NCBI GenBank assembly: GCA_964445645.1
Contig: CAYULH010000005.1
Coordinates: 17,825-81,824, forward strand
Source of the DNA: Aureispira sp964445645
Lineage (GTDB): Bacteria; Bacteroidota; Bacteroidia; Chitinophagales; Saprospiraceae
Direction: 5' to 3'
DNA length: 64,000 nt
Shown here: in pieces, positions 1 through 8,150 of the stretch
Layout: the number at the start of each line of letters is the position of its first letter
Position numbering within the stretch: position 1 is the stretch's first letter
Position numbers and translations under genes: made by a program
Notes under the pieces: model-generated
What the model saw: the letters and a program-made list of their open reading frames with translations, nothing else
What the model was told of the DNA's origin: nothing
The model's database searches: none

Positions 1-2
1 TG

Positions 3-152
3 GAGCAAAAGCTAAACAAGCGCAACTTGTCTGAACAAATTGCCGAATGGAACGTCGCCCTGAAGCCAGTAACAGCCGATTTTGTGGAGCATTACAGTAG
101 ATTAGAAAGGGCAATTACTTATAGATGGACTGGATGTTCTTTTAATAATTGA
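3..152 (+). CDS. 3' end of an unrecognised gene (partial)
   Basis: An open frame runs in from the left edge and stops with TGA at 150-152, giving about 49 residues that are rich in charged amino acids and contain the stretch ADFVEHYSRLERAITYRW. I do not recognise the family. The stop overlaps the end of the convergent DUF6922-like frame by 11 bases. Without the missing 5' part, neither function nor intactness can be judged. Confidence 0.45.
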   Translation, partial: EQKLNKRNLSEQIAEWNVALKPVTADFVEHYSRLERAITYRWTGCSFNN

Positions 153-429
153 AGTGTTTTGGGGTAGATTGTTGTATAGTGAAGCATTTAAAATTAGTCT
201 TAGCTATATCAAAATAAGTTGAGAAAAAGTTCAGTGATTTTTCGTCTAGACTCCTTATAAGCAAAATTTCATGTTTTATAAACTCCAAACCATAGTACTT
301 TTTGATTATTTTCCATTCGTTGAGAGAACCTCTTTGAATGACTCGTTGAATTATAAAACGAGCATTTTTATCCCAGTCAAGTGTGTTGAGGTCAATATCC
401 CAGAATAAATAATTTGGTAAATTTATATT
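142..429 (-). pseudogene. DUF6922-like small protein lacking a start codon
   Basis: The minus strand encodes about 95 residues beginning near LPNYLFWDIDLNTLDWDKNA and ending in PKHFNY. The YLFWD..DLNTLDW, RFIIQRVIQRG and EWKIIKKYYG segments resemble the DUF6922 family, common in Bacteroidota and often found next to nucleotidyltransferase (AbiEii-type) genes. The frame has no ATG, GTG or TTG: three codons (AAT ATA AAT) separate the first conserved residue from an in-frame TAA at 430-432. In the family the start normally lies just before the LP.YLFWD segment, so the start codon seems to be lost, unless ATA is used or there is a sequence error. No AbiEii-type partner is visible downstream. Confidence 0.5.
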
Positions 430-470
430 TTAAAGTATTATTCTTATAATTTAGTTATTACAATAAAAGC

Positions 471-2744
471 CTAAGCCAAAACCTGTATACGAGCAAATTT
501 GAGCATAATACGTTTTTCGCCTACGCCATCATCAAATAAAATGGTAGCCACCCGTGTACTTGCGCCCCCGTCAATGCTCACTACCTCTCCCGAACCAAAA
601 CGCTCGTGCAAGATTTTGACCCCCGGTACAATATCCGAAATAGGGCTGGCTTTGAAGTTGGCCATTCTTTGGGCTTGCTTGTTGTTGCTTTTGGACATCT
701 GTTGGAATCGGCCAATGCCCTTGCGTGGGTGGATGGTGGAAACCTTGGCGCGTTTGGTAGCGGTGGACAAATCCAAATACTCAGGCGAAATTTCCTCTAG
801 GAAACGACTAGAATTATTATAAACCATATTGCCAAAGCGGTAACGGCTAGAGGCATAGGAGAGACTGAGCAACTGTTCGGCTCTGGTAACGGCCACATAA
901 AACAAGCGGCGTTCTTCGTCTATAGCAGCACGGGCATTTTGGGACTTGAGCGACATCATCGAAGGAAACAAATTTTCCTCCAATCCCACAATAAATACCG
1001 ACTTGAATTCCAAGCCTTTGGAGGAGTGGACAGACATGAGCTTGACCCGCTTCACCTCTTCTTCATCTTTATCAATATCAGTAAGCAAAACCACATTCTG
1101 CAAGTAACTCGCCAGCGATTTATCTTCAATATTGGTGTTGAATTCGTCAATTTCATCGTCTTCTACAAACGCCTTGATACCATCGAGCAACTCCGTGACA
1201 TTCTCTACTCGGTTTTGTGCTTCTTTGGTTTTTTCTTTCTTAATATCTTTGATAATTTCCGTCATCTTGACCACATACTTGGCCAAATCATAAGCCGAAC
1301 TCTGCTCCATTTTCTGTTGAAACATCTCGATCATGCCTACAAATTGCTTGATGGAATTCTCGGTACGCTTGGGCAATTCTGCATGTTGAATATTTTGCAA
1401 AATAGTCCAAAGCGATAAATTTTCACGCTCTGCAATGGTGGTTAATTTGAGCAAAGAAGTTGCGCCAATGCCTCTAGTGGGATAATTAATCACCCGTTTG
1501 AGTCCTTCCTCGTCTTTGGGATTGACAATGACCCGCAAATAGCCCAACACATCTTTAACCTCTTTTCTATCATAAAACGAGGTGCCCCCATAAATCTTGT
1601 AAGGAATGCGTTGCCCTTTGAGCGCCTCCTCAAAAACCCTAGATTGAGCATTGGTTCTATAGAGAATAGCAAAATCATCATTGCTTAGACGAAAGCGATT
1701 TTTTTGTTCTAACAATACATCTACCACTTGCTTGGCCTCGTCGGTATCGGTAGCCGCTCTCAACACCCGAATACGCTCGCCCGTTCCTTTGTCTGTAAAG
1801 ATGGTTTTCTTGATTTGGCGGCTGTTTTTGGCAATAATATCGTTGGCAGCTTGTACAATATAGCTGGTAGAGCGGTAATTCTGCTCCAACTTAAATACGG
1901 TAATATCAGGAAAAGCTTTTTCAAAATCCAAAATATTCTGAATCGTAGCCCCCCGAAAGGCATAAATACTTTGGGCATCATCGCCCACCACACAAATATT
2001 GCGCTCGCTCCCCGGATAATGAACCAACTTGCTGATAATAGCATATTGCAATTGATTGGTATCCTGAAACTCATCAACTAAGACATATTTAAAACGCTCC
2101 CGATATTTTTCTAGTACTCCTTCTGGATTCTCATCGAGCAAACGGTGCATTTGATACAACAAATCATCAAAATCCATAGCCCCAGACCGCATACACTTAC
2201 GCACATACAATTCATAAATCTTGTAGATATAAGGCGTTTTGCGCTGCTTATCCTCCTTGATGCGGTCGGCATCCTTGGCATAGGCTTCGGGCGAAACGAG
2301 GTTATTTTTGGCCAAAGAGATGCGGCTGTACACGGCTCCTGCCGAATAAAGCTTGGGGTCTAGGCCATTTTTTTTGATAATTTCAGTAATGGCGCTTTTG
2401 GCATCTTGGCTATCATAAATAGAAAAATCGGAAGGGTAGCCAATTTTGCCTGCCTCTGAGCGCAAGATGCGTGCAAAAATAGAGTGGAAGGTGCCAGCCC
2501 ATATCTGGTTGCTACTGCTGCCAGCTACTTTGGCAATACGCTCTTTCATCTCTTTGGCGGCCTTGTTGGTAAAGGTGAGGGTGAGAATTTGCCAAGGCGG
2601 AACTCCTGTTTTGAGCAGGTGTGCAATTCTGTAGGTCAGCACCCGTGTTTTGCCCGAACCCGGCCCTGCAATAATGAGGGCAGGCCCTGTTTGGTGTACC
2701 ACTGCTTTGCGCTGAATATCATTGAGTTCGTCTAAGTAGCTCAT
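471..2744 (-). CDS. uvrD: UvrD/PcrA-type 3'-5' DNA helicase
   Basis: Superfamily 1A helicase of 757 residues, the normal PcrA/UvrD length, expected to unwind DNA in nucleotide-excision and mismatch repair and to clear RecA and stalled polymerases. Visible motifs are the Q motif region (N8-Q11), the Walker A loop GPGSGKT at 27-33, the Walker B DEFQDT at about 224-229, GDDAQSIYAFRGA, QNYRST, and the C-terminal helicase motif VTRAEQLL. The last ~50 residues (VKILHERFGSGEVVSI and onward) form the Tudor-like RNA-polymerase-binding tail seen in PcrA. It is the first gene of its strand, with a candidate promoter at 2814-2843. It could be labelled pcrA; the two names are used interchangeably in this phylum. 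Confidence 0.93.
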   Translation of the reverse strand: MSYLDELNDIQRKAVVHQTGPALIIAGPGSGKTRVLTYRIAHLLKTGVPPWQILTLTFTNKAAKEMKERIAKVAGSSSNQIWAGTFHSIFARILRSEAGKIGYPSDFSIYDSQDAKSAITEIIKKNGLDPKLYSAGAVYSRISLAKNNLVSPEAYAKDADRIKEDKQRKTPYIYKIYELYVRKCMRSGAMDFDDLLYQMHRLLDENPEGVLEKYRERFKYVLVDEFQDTNQLQYAIISKLVHYPGSERNICVVGDDAQSIYAFRGATIQNILDFEKAFPDITVFKLEQNYRSTSYIVQAANDIIAKNSRQIKKTIFTDKGTGERIRVLRAATDTDEAKQVVDVLLEQKNRFRLSNDDFAILYRTNAQSRVFEEALKGQRIPYKIYGGTSFYDRKEVKDVLGYLRVIVNPKDEEGLKRVINYPTRGIGATSLLKLTTIAERENLSLWTILQNIQHAELPKRTENSIKQFVGMIEMFQQKMEQSSAYDLAKYVVKMTEIIKDIKKEKTKEAQNRVENVTELLDGIKAFVEDDEIDEFNTNIEDKSLASYLQNVVLLTDIDKDEEEVKRVKLMSVHSSKGLEFKSVFIVGLEENLFPSMMSLKSQNARAAIDEERRLFYVAVTRAEQLLSLSYASSRYRFGNMVYNNSSRFLEEISPEYLDLSTATKRAKVSTIHPRKGIGRFQQMSKSNNKQAQRMANFKASPISDIVPGVKILHERFGSGEVVSIDGGASTRVATILFDDGVGEKRIMLKFARIQVLA

Positions 2745-2813
2745 AGTAGAATTGCCGTTGTAAAAGGATGTTTTGAACGATGAAAAAGTGAATTTATGGA
2801 TAAAGGAGTGCTA

Positions 2814-2843
2814 CAAAAATACGGAATAATTTGTCCTGACAAG
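2814..2843 (-). promoter_or_regulatory. Candidate promoter of the helicase gene
   Basis: Read on the minus strand, a TATTTTTG -7 element (2814-2821) fits the Bacteroidota TAnnTTTG consensus. A CTTG (2840-2843) lies 18 bases upstream as a weak -33 element. The start codon is about 70 bases downstream. Confidence 0.4.
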
Positions 2844-2982
2844 AAAAAAACAACCAAACAAAAAAAGAATTCTTATACCCGAATAATCCAAGAAGCCACC
2901 ATAAGTTCTAGTAAAATCTTGTATTTTGTAGACGAAGTATTATTATTATAATTAAGATTTATTGTACTCTAAAAAATGTCGT

Positions 2983-3318
2983 ATGCGTAGTTTATTTTTT
3001 GTTTTTTTAGGTTTGTTCTTGTTCAGTTGTGCTAGTTATGAAACCGAGCAGTTGTATGGCGATTGGCAAGGCGAAACCATGGGCATGACGCTCAATGAAG
3101 ATGGCACAGCCGAATTGCGCCTAGAGGGTGGTTCCAGAAAAGTAGAATGGCGTGATGCTGTTGGAAACGCCCTCGAAATTACTTCTGGTGGAAAAGTGAT
3201 TATGTCCAATCTAACCGTCAAAAGTGTAACAGCCGATACACTAACCATCGAAACACGTGATATGGTTGGCAATCGTTCTGTTGGCGAAGTTATACACAAG
3301 ATGGCACGTGTAAAGTAG
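2983..3318 (+). CDS. Small lipocalin-like lipoprotein
   Basis: A protein of 111 residues starting at the ATG at 2983, which puts the signal peptide (MRSLFFVFLGLFLFSCA) at the very N-terminus. The TTG seven codons upstream would add an atypical charged leader. The lipobox LFSC predicts a lipidated cysteine at residue 16. The rest (LYGDWQGETMGMTLNEDG..., alternating strands, TADTLTIE) looks like a small lipocalin-like beta-barrel that starts by comparing the molecule with a threshold strand pattern, as in many Bacteroidota lipoproteins. It lies 27 bases before mutY and may be co-transcribed. Ligand and role are unknown. Confidence 0.6.
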   Translation: MRSLFFVFLGLFLFSCASYETEQLYGDWQGETMGMTLNEDGTAELRLEGGSRKVEWRDAVGNALEITSGGKVIMSNLTVKSVTADTLTIETRDMVGNRSVGEVIHKMARVK

Positions 3319-3345
3319 TGCCGCTTTTTCCAAAAGAATCTGTTT

Positions 3346-4428
3346 ATGAAAGAAATACCTGCGGCGGAACAGAAATTTTTTACCCGTCAGTTGTTGGATT
3401 GGTACCAGCCAAGCGATCGACCTATGCCTTGGAAGGCCATCAAGAATCCTTACTTTATATGGTTGTCCGAAATTATTTTGCAACAAACTAGAGTAGAGCA
3501 GGGGTTGCCGTATTATCTTAGGTTTACCCAGCAATATCCAACGGTTAGCGATTTGGCTGAGGCCCCAGAAGATGCTGTTCTGAAGCTGTGGGAAGGCTTG
3601 GGCTATTATTCGCGGGCTCGCAATTTGCACGCAGCAGCCAAGCATATACAGGAGGTACACGGAGGTGTTTTTCCGAGTACGTACAAGGATATACGTGCCC
3701 TCAAGGGGGTAGGGGAGTACACGGCCGCAGCGATTGCCTCTTTTGCGTATGATTTGCCGTATGCGGTGGTGGACGGCAATGTATACCGAGTGTTGGCGCG
3801 TTTTTTTGGAATAGATACGCCCATTGATAGCACGGCGGGCAAGAAAGAATTTCGAGCCTTGGCCGATGCCTTGTTGGCGACTGACCGAGCGGCCGACTAT
3901 AATCAGGCGATTATGGATTTTGGGGCGACGGTGTGTATGCCCAAGAACCCTTTGTGTAGTGTTTGCCCCTTGCAGAGTCGCTGTCAGGCTTGGTACAGCC
4001 AAACCATTGAGCAATTGCCTGTAAAGGCCAAAAAAATCAAGAAACGTCCCCGTTATTTTTATTATTTAGTAATCAATCACGGCGAGCAGGTGTATGTGCG
4101 TAAGCGTCCAGAGGGCGATGTGTGGGCAGGCTTGTATGATTTTCCATTGATAGAATTGGAGCAATTGGTGGAGGGGATGTTTTTGGCAGATGCACTGGCT
4201 TCAACGGCTTTTTGGCAAGTAAACATTGCGCCCAAGCCTTTGCAGATTCAGCAGGTTTCTAAATTGTACAAACAGACCTTGAGTCATCAACATATTCATG
4301 CAATATTTATAGAAATGCAGGCTGGAGCAGAGTATTTTATGGAAAACCCTGACTTTTTAGCAATAGAACGGAAAAAAATTAAGAACTTTGCTTTTCCTAA
4401 ATTGATTGGCCGTTATCTCGGTCATTAG
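3346..4428 (+). CDS. mutY: A/G-specific adenine glycosylase MutY
   Basis: Removes adenine mispaired with 8-oxoguanine, limiting G:C to T:A mutation. The 360-residue protein has the expected layout: catalytic glutamate E42 in the WLSEIILQQTRV segment, the helix-hairpin-helix around 119-128 (LKGVGEYTAA), the catalytic aspartate D143 in VDGNVYRV, and the [4Fe-4S] ligands C197-X6-C204-X2-C207-X5-C213. A C-terminal NUDIX-like domain (from about residue 235, VRKRPEGDVWAGLYDFPLIE) recognises 8-oxoG. In many Bacteroidota mutY sits just before ssb and gldE, as it does here, although a 378-base gap separates them. Confidence 0.96.
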   Translation: MKEIPAAEQKFFTRQLLDWYQPSDRPMPWKAIKNPYFIWLSEIILQQTRVEQGLPYYLRFTQQYPTVSDLAEAPEDAVLKLWEGLGYYSRARNLHAAAKHIQEVHGGVFPSTYKDIRALKGVGEYTAAAIASFAYDLPYAVVDGNVYRVLARFFGIDTPIDSTAGKKEFRALADALLATDRAADYNQAIMDFGATVCMPKNPLCSVCPLQSRCQAWYSQTIEQLPVKAKKIKKRPRYFYYLVINHGEQVYVRKRPEGDVWAGLYDFPLIELEQLVEGMFLADALASTAFWQVNIAPKPLQIQQVSKLYKQTLSHQHIHAIFIEMQAGAEYFMENPDFLAIERKKIKNFAFPKLIGRYLGH

Positions 4429-4806
4429 GAAGTATTTTAGCCTATTTTGAAGTGGGTGAACAAAAAAGTGAAAAAAAATACGTGTTTTTATTAGATGTAA
4501 TCTAATAGTTCAAAAGCATAAAATAGGGGGCTGTTTTTTTCTCACAAAAAGGCAACAAAAAAAAATAATTGCCCGTTGAAGGAAAACAGCCAACCACAAT
4601 TAATCGTTTATACAATTAGCTAAAACACTTAGACCGATTGATTGCTTGGCTTTTGAAGAGGTTATTTTAGAAGTATATTTCGTTTAATATGATTTGTCTT
4701 TCTTGAACAACTTCAGTATATTTAAAACAAGTTCATCACTCAAGTAAGTGTGCATTAATACAATAAGAACAACGGCACATTTGCTTTTTAACAGTATTAC
4801 ATCAAC
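4429..4806. other. 378-base intergenic region with a short palindrome
   Basis: AT-rich spacer between mutY and ssb with no credible reading frame. It contains a perfect inverted repeat with 8-base arms, TATTAGAT at 4489-4496 and ATCTAATA at 4500-4507, separated by GTA. This is the size of a dimeric regulator site. No clear TAnnTTTG promoter was found for ssb, which must start here or be read through from mutY. Confidence 0.5.
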
Positions 4807-5217
4807 ATGGTAAACAAGGTTACTTTAATTGGTCGATTGGGAAAAGATCCAGAGGTACGTACATTAGACAGCGGCACTAATATTGCCAAATTTTCATTGG
4901 CAACCGACGAATCGTATAAGGACAAGAATGGAGAGTGGCAAACCCAGACAGAATGGCATAATATCATTCTTTGGAGAGGGTTGGCAGAGCGTGCGGAACA
5001 AACTTTGCGTAAGGGTGTATTGGTTTATTTAGAAGGAAAATTGACCAGCCGTTCTTGGCAAGATGACCAAGGCAATACCAATTATATCACAGAAGTGCGT
5101 GGCAACTATTTCCGTGTATTACAAAAAGAAACCAATGGCAATAAGGCAGCTACCACTGCTGCAGCTCCTACTACCACTCCTACAGCGGTAGATTCGGAAG
5201 ATGATTTGCCATTTTAA
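4807..5217 (+). CDS. ssb: Single-stranded DNA-binding protein
   Basis: Coats single-stranded DNA during replication, recombination and repair. The 136-residue protein opens with the OB-fold start MVNKVTLIGRLGKDPEVR, followed by FSLATDES and EWHNIILWRGLAERA typical of SSB. A low-complexity Ala/Thr linker follows, ending in the acidic tip DSEDDLPF that docks partner proteins. The ssb - gldE - gldD order is common in Bacteroidota. A strong hairpin terminator follows the gene. Confidence 0.96.
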   Translation: MVNKVTLIGRLGKDPEVRTLDSGTNIAKFSLATDESYKDKNGEWQTQTEWHNIILWRGLAERAEQTLRKGVLVYLEGKLTSRSWQDDQGNTNYITEVRGNYFRVLQKETNGNKAATTAAAPTTTPTAVDSEDDLPF

Positions 5218-5240
5218 TTTTAAGAAACAGCCATCAATTG

Positions 5241-5280
5241 CCAAGTATTCTGACATAAACAGAATACTTGGTCTTTTTTT
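5241..5280 (+). terminator. Rho-independent terminator after ssb
   Basis: Perfect 12-base arms (CCAAGTATTCTG at 5241-5252, its complement at 5260-5271) with a 7-base loop, followed by TCTTTTTTT. It should reduce read-through from ssb into gldE, so gldE may have its own start or depend on partial read-through. Confidence 0.85.
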
Positions 5281-5297
5281 AACTAATCTACGATCTC

Positions 5298-6677
5298 TTG
5301 GAAACCGAGCCTAGTCATATACTTGATTGGTATCAATATGCTCCCCTCTTGTTCAGTGGTTCGCCCACTGTGTTACTACTCAATAGCCTAGCTATTATTT
5401 TTTTGCTAATTTGTTCAGGATTACTATCAGGGTCAGAAGTAGCGTATTTCTCCTTAGATCATCGTGATAAGGGAGATTTAATTGAAGAACAAAGTGTATC
5501 AGCAGCCCGCATTTTGGACTTACTGGAGAAGCCACGCTATTTGCTTTCTACTATTCTTATAGCCAATAATGTAGTGAATATTGCTATTATTTTGGTTTCT
5601 AATTCGCTCCTACAGTCACTGCTGCCCAGCAATCTGAATTACTACCTCAATCTTATTATTACCGTTGGTTTAGTAACCTTTTTATTGGTGTTATTTGGAG
5701 AAGTAGCCCCCAAGGTATACGCCAACCAAAATAATATGCGTATTGCTCGTATTATGAGTACGCCGCTGATTTTGTTTAGAACTTTGTTTACGGGTATTAG
5801 CTGGTTGCTGGTCAATAGTACCGAATCTGTAGAAAATCGTTTGCGGAACAAACTCAGCCCTAATTCTGTGACCCAAGAAGATATTGCAAGTGCGATAGAA
5901 TTGACGGTCAAAGACAATAAACACGCCGAGCAGGACGTAGATATGTTGAAGGGTATTATTCGATTTGGCAATACTACGGTCGCCGATATTATGAAGCCTC
6001 GTATGAAGGTGGTGGCACTAGACATTCAATCTTCTTTTGAGGAGGTGCTAAAAGTGTTTAGAGAAAAGCCTTATTCTAGGATTCCTATTTATGAGGAGGA
6101 TTTGGACAATATTAGAGGGGTTATCCACGCCAAAGATTTATTGGAGCATTTGCACAAGGAAAAATTTGAGGATTGGCATGAGCTGATGCGCCCGCCATTG
6201 GTAGCGCCAGAGCGCAAGAAAATTGATAGCTTGTTTAATGATTTTCAGGAAAAGCGCACGCACATGGCTATTGTGGTGGATGAGTATGGCGGTACTAAGG
6301 GGATTGTGACGATGGAAGATGTATTGGAGGAAATTGTAGGGGAGATATTGGATGAATTTGACAAGGTGGAAGAGGAAAACTACGAGCAAATTAATGAATA
6401 TACCTATGATTTTAACGGAAGTATACCCATTAGTGAGATTTGTAGAATCTTGGATTTGCGTTCCGACTACTTTGATGATGTGCGAGAGGGGGCAGAAACG
6501 ATTGCAGGCTTGATGCTGGTATTGCACGGCATGTTGCCCAAGGTGAATGCACGGGTAGAATGCAAAAATTGTGAATTGATTACCGTTGCTGCTTCTAAGC
6601 GCAGAATAGAAAAGGTGCGTCTGATTTTGCCTCAAGTGGATGAAACTTCCATTTCGGAAACCACAGAAAGTGCTTAG
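5298..6677 (+). CDS. gldE: Gliding-motility protein GldE (CNNM/CorC family)
   Basis: Integral membrane protein of 459 residues related to CorC/hemolysin C proteins. An N-terminal DUF21 region with several membrane helices (about 27-175) is followed by two CBS domains (about 210-340, including MKPRMKVVALDI and AIVVDEYGGTKGIVTMEDVLEEIVGEI) and a C-terminal CorC_HlyC domain. Known GldE proteins work with GldD in T9SS-dependent gliding, and gldD follows directly here, which favours GldE over a plain ion transporter. I chose the TTG at 5298 because the METEPS opening resembles GldE N-termini and no in-frame ATG lies nearby. Confidence 0.85.
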   Translation: METEPSHILDWYQYAPLLFSGSPTVLLLNSLAIIFLLICSGLLSGSEVAYFSLDHRDKGDLIEEQSVSAARILDLLEKPRYLLSTILIANNVVNIAIILVSNSLLQSLLPSNLNYYLNLIITVGLVTFLLVLFGEVAPKVYANQNNMRIARIMSTPLILFRTLFTGISWLLVNSTESVENRLRNKLSPNSVTQEDIASAIELTVKDNKHAEQDVDMLKGIIRFGNTTVADIMKPRMKVVALDIQSSFEEVLKVFREKPYSRIPIYEEDLDNIRGVIHAKDLLEHLHKEKFEDWHELMRPPLVAPERKKIDSLFNDFQEKRTHMAIVVDEYGGTKGIVTMEDVLEEIVGEILDEFDKVEEENYEQINEYTYDFNGSIPISEICRILDLRSDYFDDVREGAETIAGLMLVLHGMLPKVNARVECKNCELITVAASKRRIEKVRLILPQVDETSISETTESA

Positions 6678-6717
6678 TGCTGTTTTTTTATTATTTCTGA
6701 TACAAACAAATAAGTGT

Positions 6718-7344
6718 ATGCCCATCGTAAAATGGATAATAGTTGGCTGCTTGGCTTGGTTGATGATAAGCTGTGAGGAGGAGCGTTTGCCTATTCCCAA
6801 ACCTAGAACTTATCCCAAAGTAGATTATCCCACAAGAAATTATGTTTCCTTGGACAAGAACTATTGTGCCTTCACTTTTGAATACCCTGACTACATGGTT
6901 TTTGAACGTGATAGCACCTTAATCAATCAAAAAGCCAAGCACCCTTGTTGGTTTATATTGCGGGTACCCAGTCTCAATGGGAGCATTCATTTTACGTATA
7001 CGGATATTGGCGGAAAAAATACAACCGATAATTTGCTCAAAATTATTGAAGATTCGTACACGCTTACCGAAAAACACAACATCAAGGCCACAGGGCGCAC
7101 CGAAACCCCTTTTACAGATAAAGAGCGTGATTTGTTTGGAATTACCTATGAGGTAGATGGCAATGTAGCTTCGCCCTATCATTTTGTAGTGACCGATAGT
7201 TTGCAACATGCGGTTTGGGCTTCTTTGTATTTTAATAGCCAACCTAATGCCGATTCTTTGGCCCCCATCACGGCCTTTGTTCAGAAAGATATGGAACATA
7301 TTGTTAATACTATTCGTTGGAATACCATAGAAGAGCATCAATAG
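6718..7344 (+). CDS. gldD: Gliding-motility lipoprotein GldD
   Basis: A lipoprotein of 208 residues that is required for gliding and type IX secretion in studied Bacteroidota. The ATG at 6718 gives a compact signal (MPIVKWIIVGCLAWLMISCE) with lipobox MISC. A longer frame starting at 6640 would overlap gldE and bury the signal. The segment PIPKPRTYPKVDYPTRNY after the cysteine matches the GldD hallmark of a proline-rich tether followed by a globular domain. It lies 40 bases after gldE and 8 bases before rlmB, so the three are probably one operon. Confidence 0.85.
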   Translation: MPIVKWIIVGCLAWLMISCEEERLPIPKPRTYPKVDYPTRNYVSLDKNYCAFTFEYPDYMVFERDSTLINQKAKHPCWFILRVPSLNGSIHFTYTDIGGKNTTDNLLKIIEDSYTLTEKHNIKATGRTETPFTDKERDLFGITYEVDGNVASPYHFVVTDSLQHAVWASLYFNSQPNADSLAPITAFVQKDMEHIVNTIRWNTIEEHQ

Positions 7345-7352
7345 CGTATTGT

Positions 7353-8123
7353 ATGAATTATAGAGATAAAAAGCCTCGAATAGATAAAGACAAACTAATT
7401 TATGGCCGTCATCCTGTGGAAGATGCTCTAGAAAATGGTTTGTCTATCGACAAAATCATGTTGGCCAAGTCGGTCAAAGGGCCTTACGAAAAGCAAATGC
7501 GCCAACTTTGCAAGGAGCGCAATGTGCCCCTGCATATTGTTCCCAAAGATAGAATTGACTTTATTACCAAAAAAAATCATCAAGGGGTTATTGGTTTGCT
7601 ATCTTATATCCAGTACCAGCAGTTAGAAGATGTATTTCCTATGATTTATGATAAGGGGGAAGTGCCTCTATTGGTAATTTTGGATGGTGTAACGGATGTA
7701 CGTAATATGGGAGCAATAGCCCGTTCGGCTGAGGCCATGGGCGCACATGCACTGGTCGTACCCCAAAAGAAAACCGCCCAAATCAATGCCGAAGCCCTCA
7801 AAACTTCGGCAGGTGCCCTAACCGCCTTGCCTGTTTGTAGAGCGGCCAGCTTGGGCAATGCCGTTGATTATTTGTTGATGAATGGGGTGCAGGTGGTGGC
7901 GGCTGATCTAAAAGGCAAGCAGGCTTTGCACGAACTAGACTTGACCTTGCCTACTGCTATTGTGATGGGATCAGAAGACGAAGGTGTTCGCCCACATATT
8001 TTACGTAAGTCTACGCCTTTTTTGATTCCTATGGCTGGCACAACCGATTCCTTTAATGTTTCGGTAGCGGCTGGAATAATTCTGTATGAGAGCAGTCGCC
8101 AGCGGTTGTTACAAGAGCTGTAA
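7353..8123 (+). CDS. rlmB: TrmH/SpoU-family rRNA 2'-O-methyltransferase (RlmB type)
   Basis: SPOUT-class methyltransferase of 256 residues, expected to methylate the 2'-OH of a guanosine in 23S rRNA using S-adenosylmethionine. An N-terminal substrate-binding domain (IYGRHPVEDALENG onward) precedes the three SpoU motifs: LDGVTDVRNMGAIARSAEA, VMGSEDEGV and IPMAGTTDSFNVSVAAGI, which build the knotted cofactor site. The ATG at 7353 was preferred because the upstream alternative at 7317 would overlap gldD. The exact rRNA position cannot be read from sequence, so the RlmB name is by family resemblance. Confidence 0.85.
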   Translation: MNYRDKKPRIDKDKLIYGRHPVEDALENGLSIDKIMLAKSVKGPYEKQMRQLCKERNVPLHIVPKDRIDFITKKNHQGVIGLLSYIQYQQLEDVFPMIYDKGEVPLLVILDGVTDVRNMGAIARSAEAMGAHALVVPQKKTAQINAEALKTSAGALTALPVCRAASLGNAVDYLLMNGVQVVAADLKGKQALHELDLTLPTAIVMGSEDEGVRPHILRKSTPFLIPMAGTTDSFNVSVAAGIILYESSRQRLLQEL

Positions 8124-8150
8124 ACGTTCAAAAATTGGCTGTTGGATAAA

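Noticed and set aside
3..152. AbiEii-type toxin partner of the DUF6922-like gene
   Set aside because: The visible C-terminus has no resemblance to that family, and the gene is on the opposite strand.
939..1418. A 159-residue frame antisense to the helicase gene
   Set aside because: It lies wholly inside a strongly conserved gene on the other strand and has no recognisable domain.
3241..4014. A 257-residue frame antisense to mutY
   Set aside because: The intact MutY active site and iron-sulfur motif occupy the other strand; this is a shadow frame.
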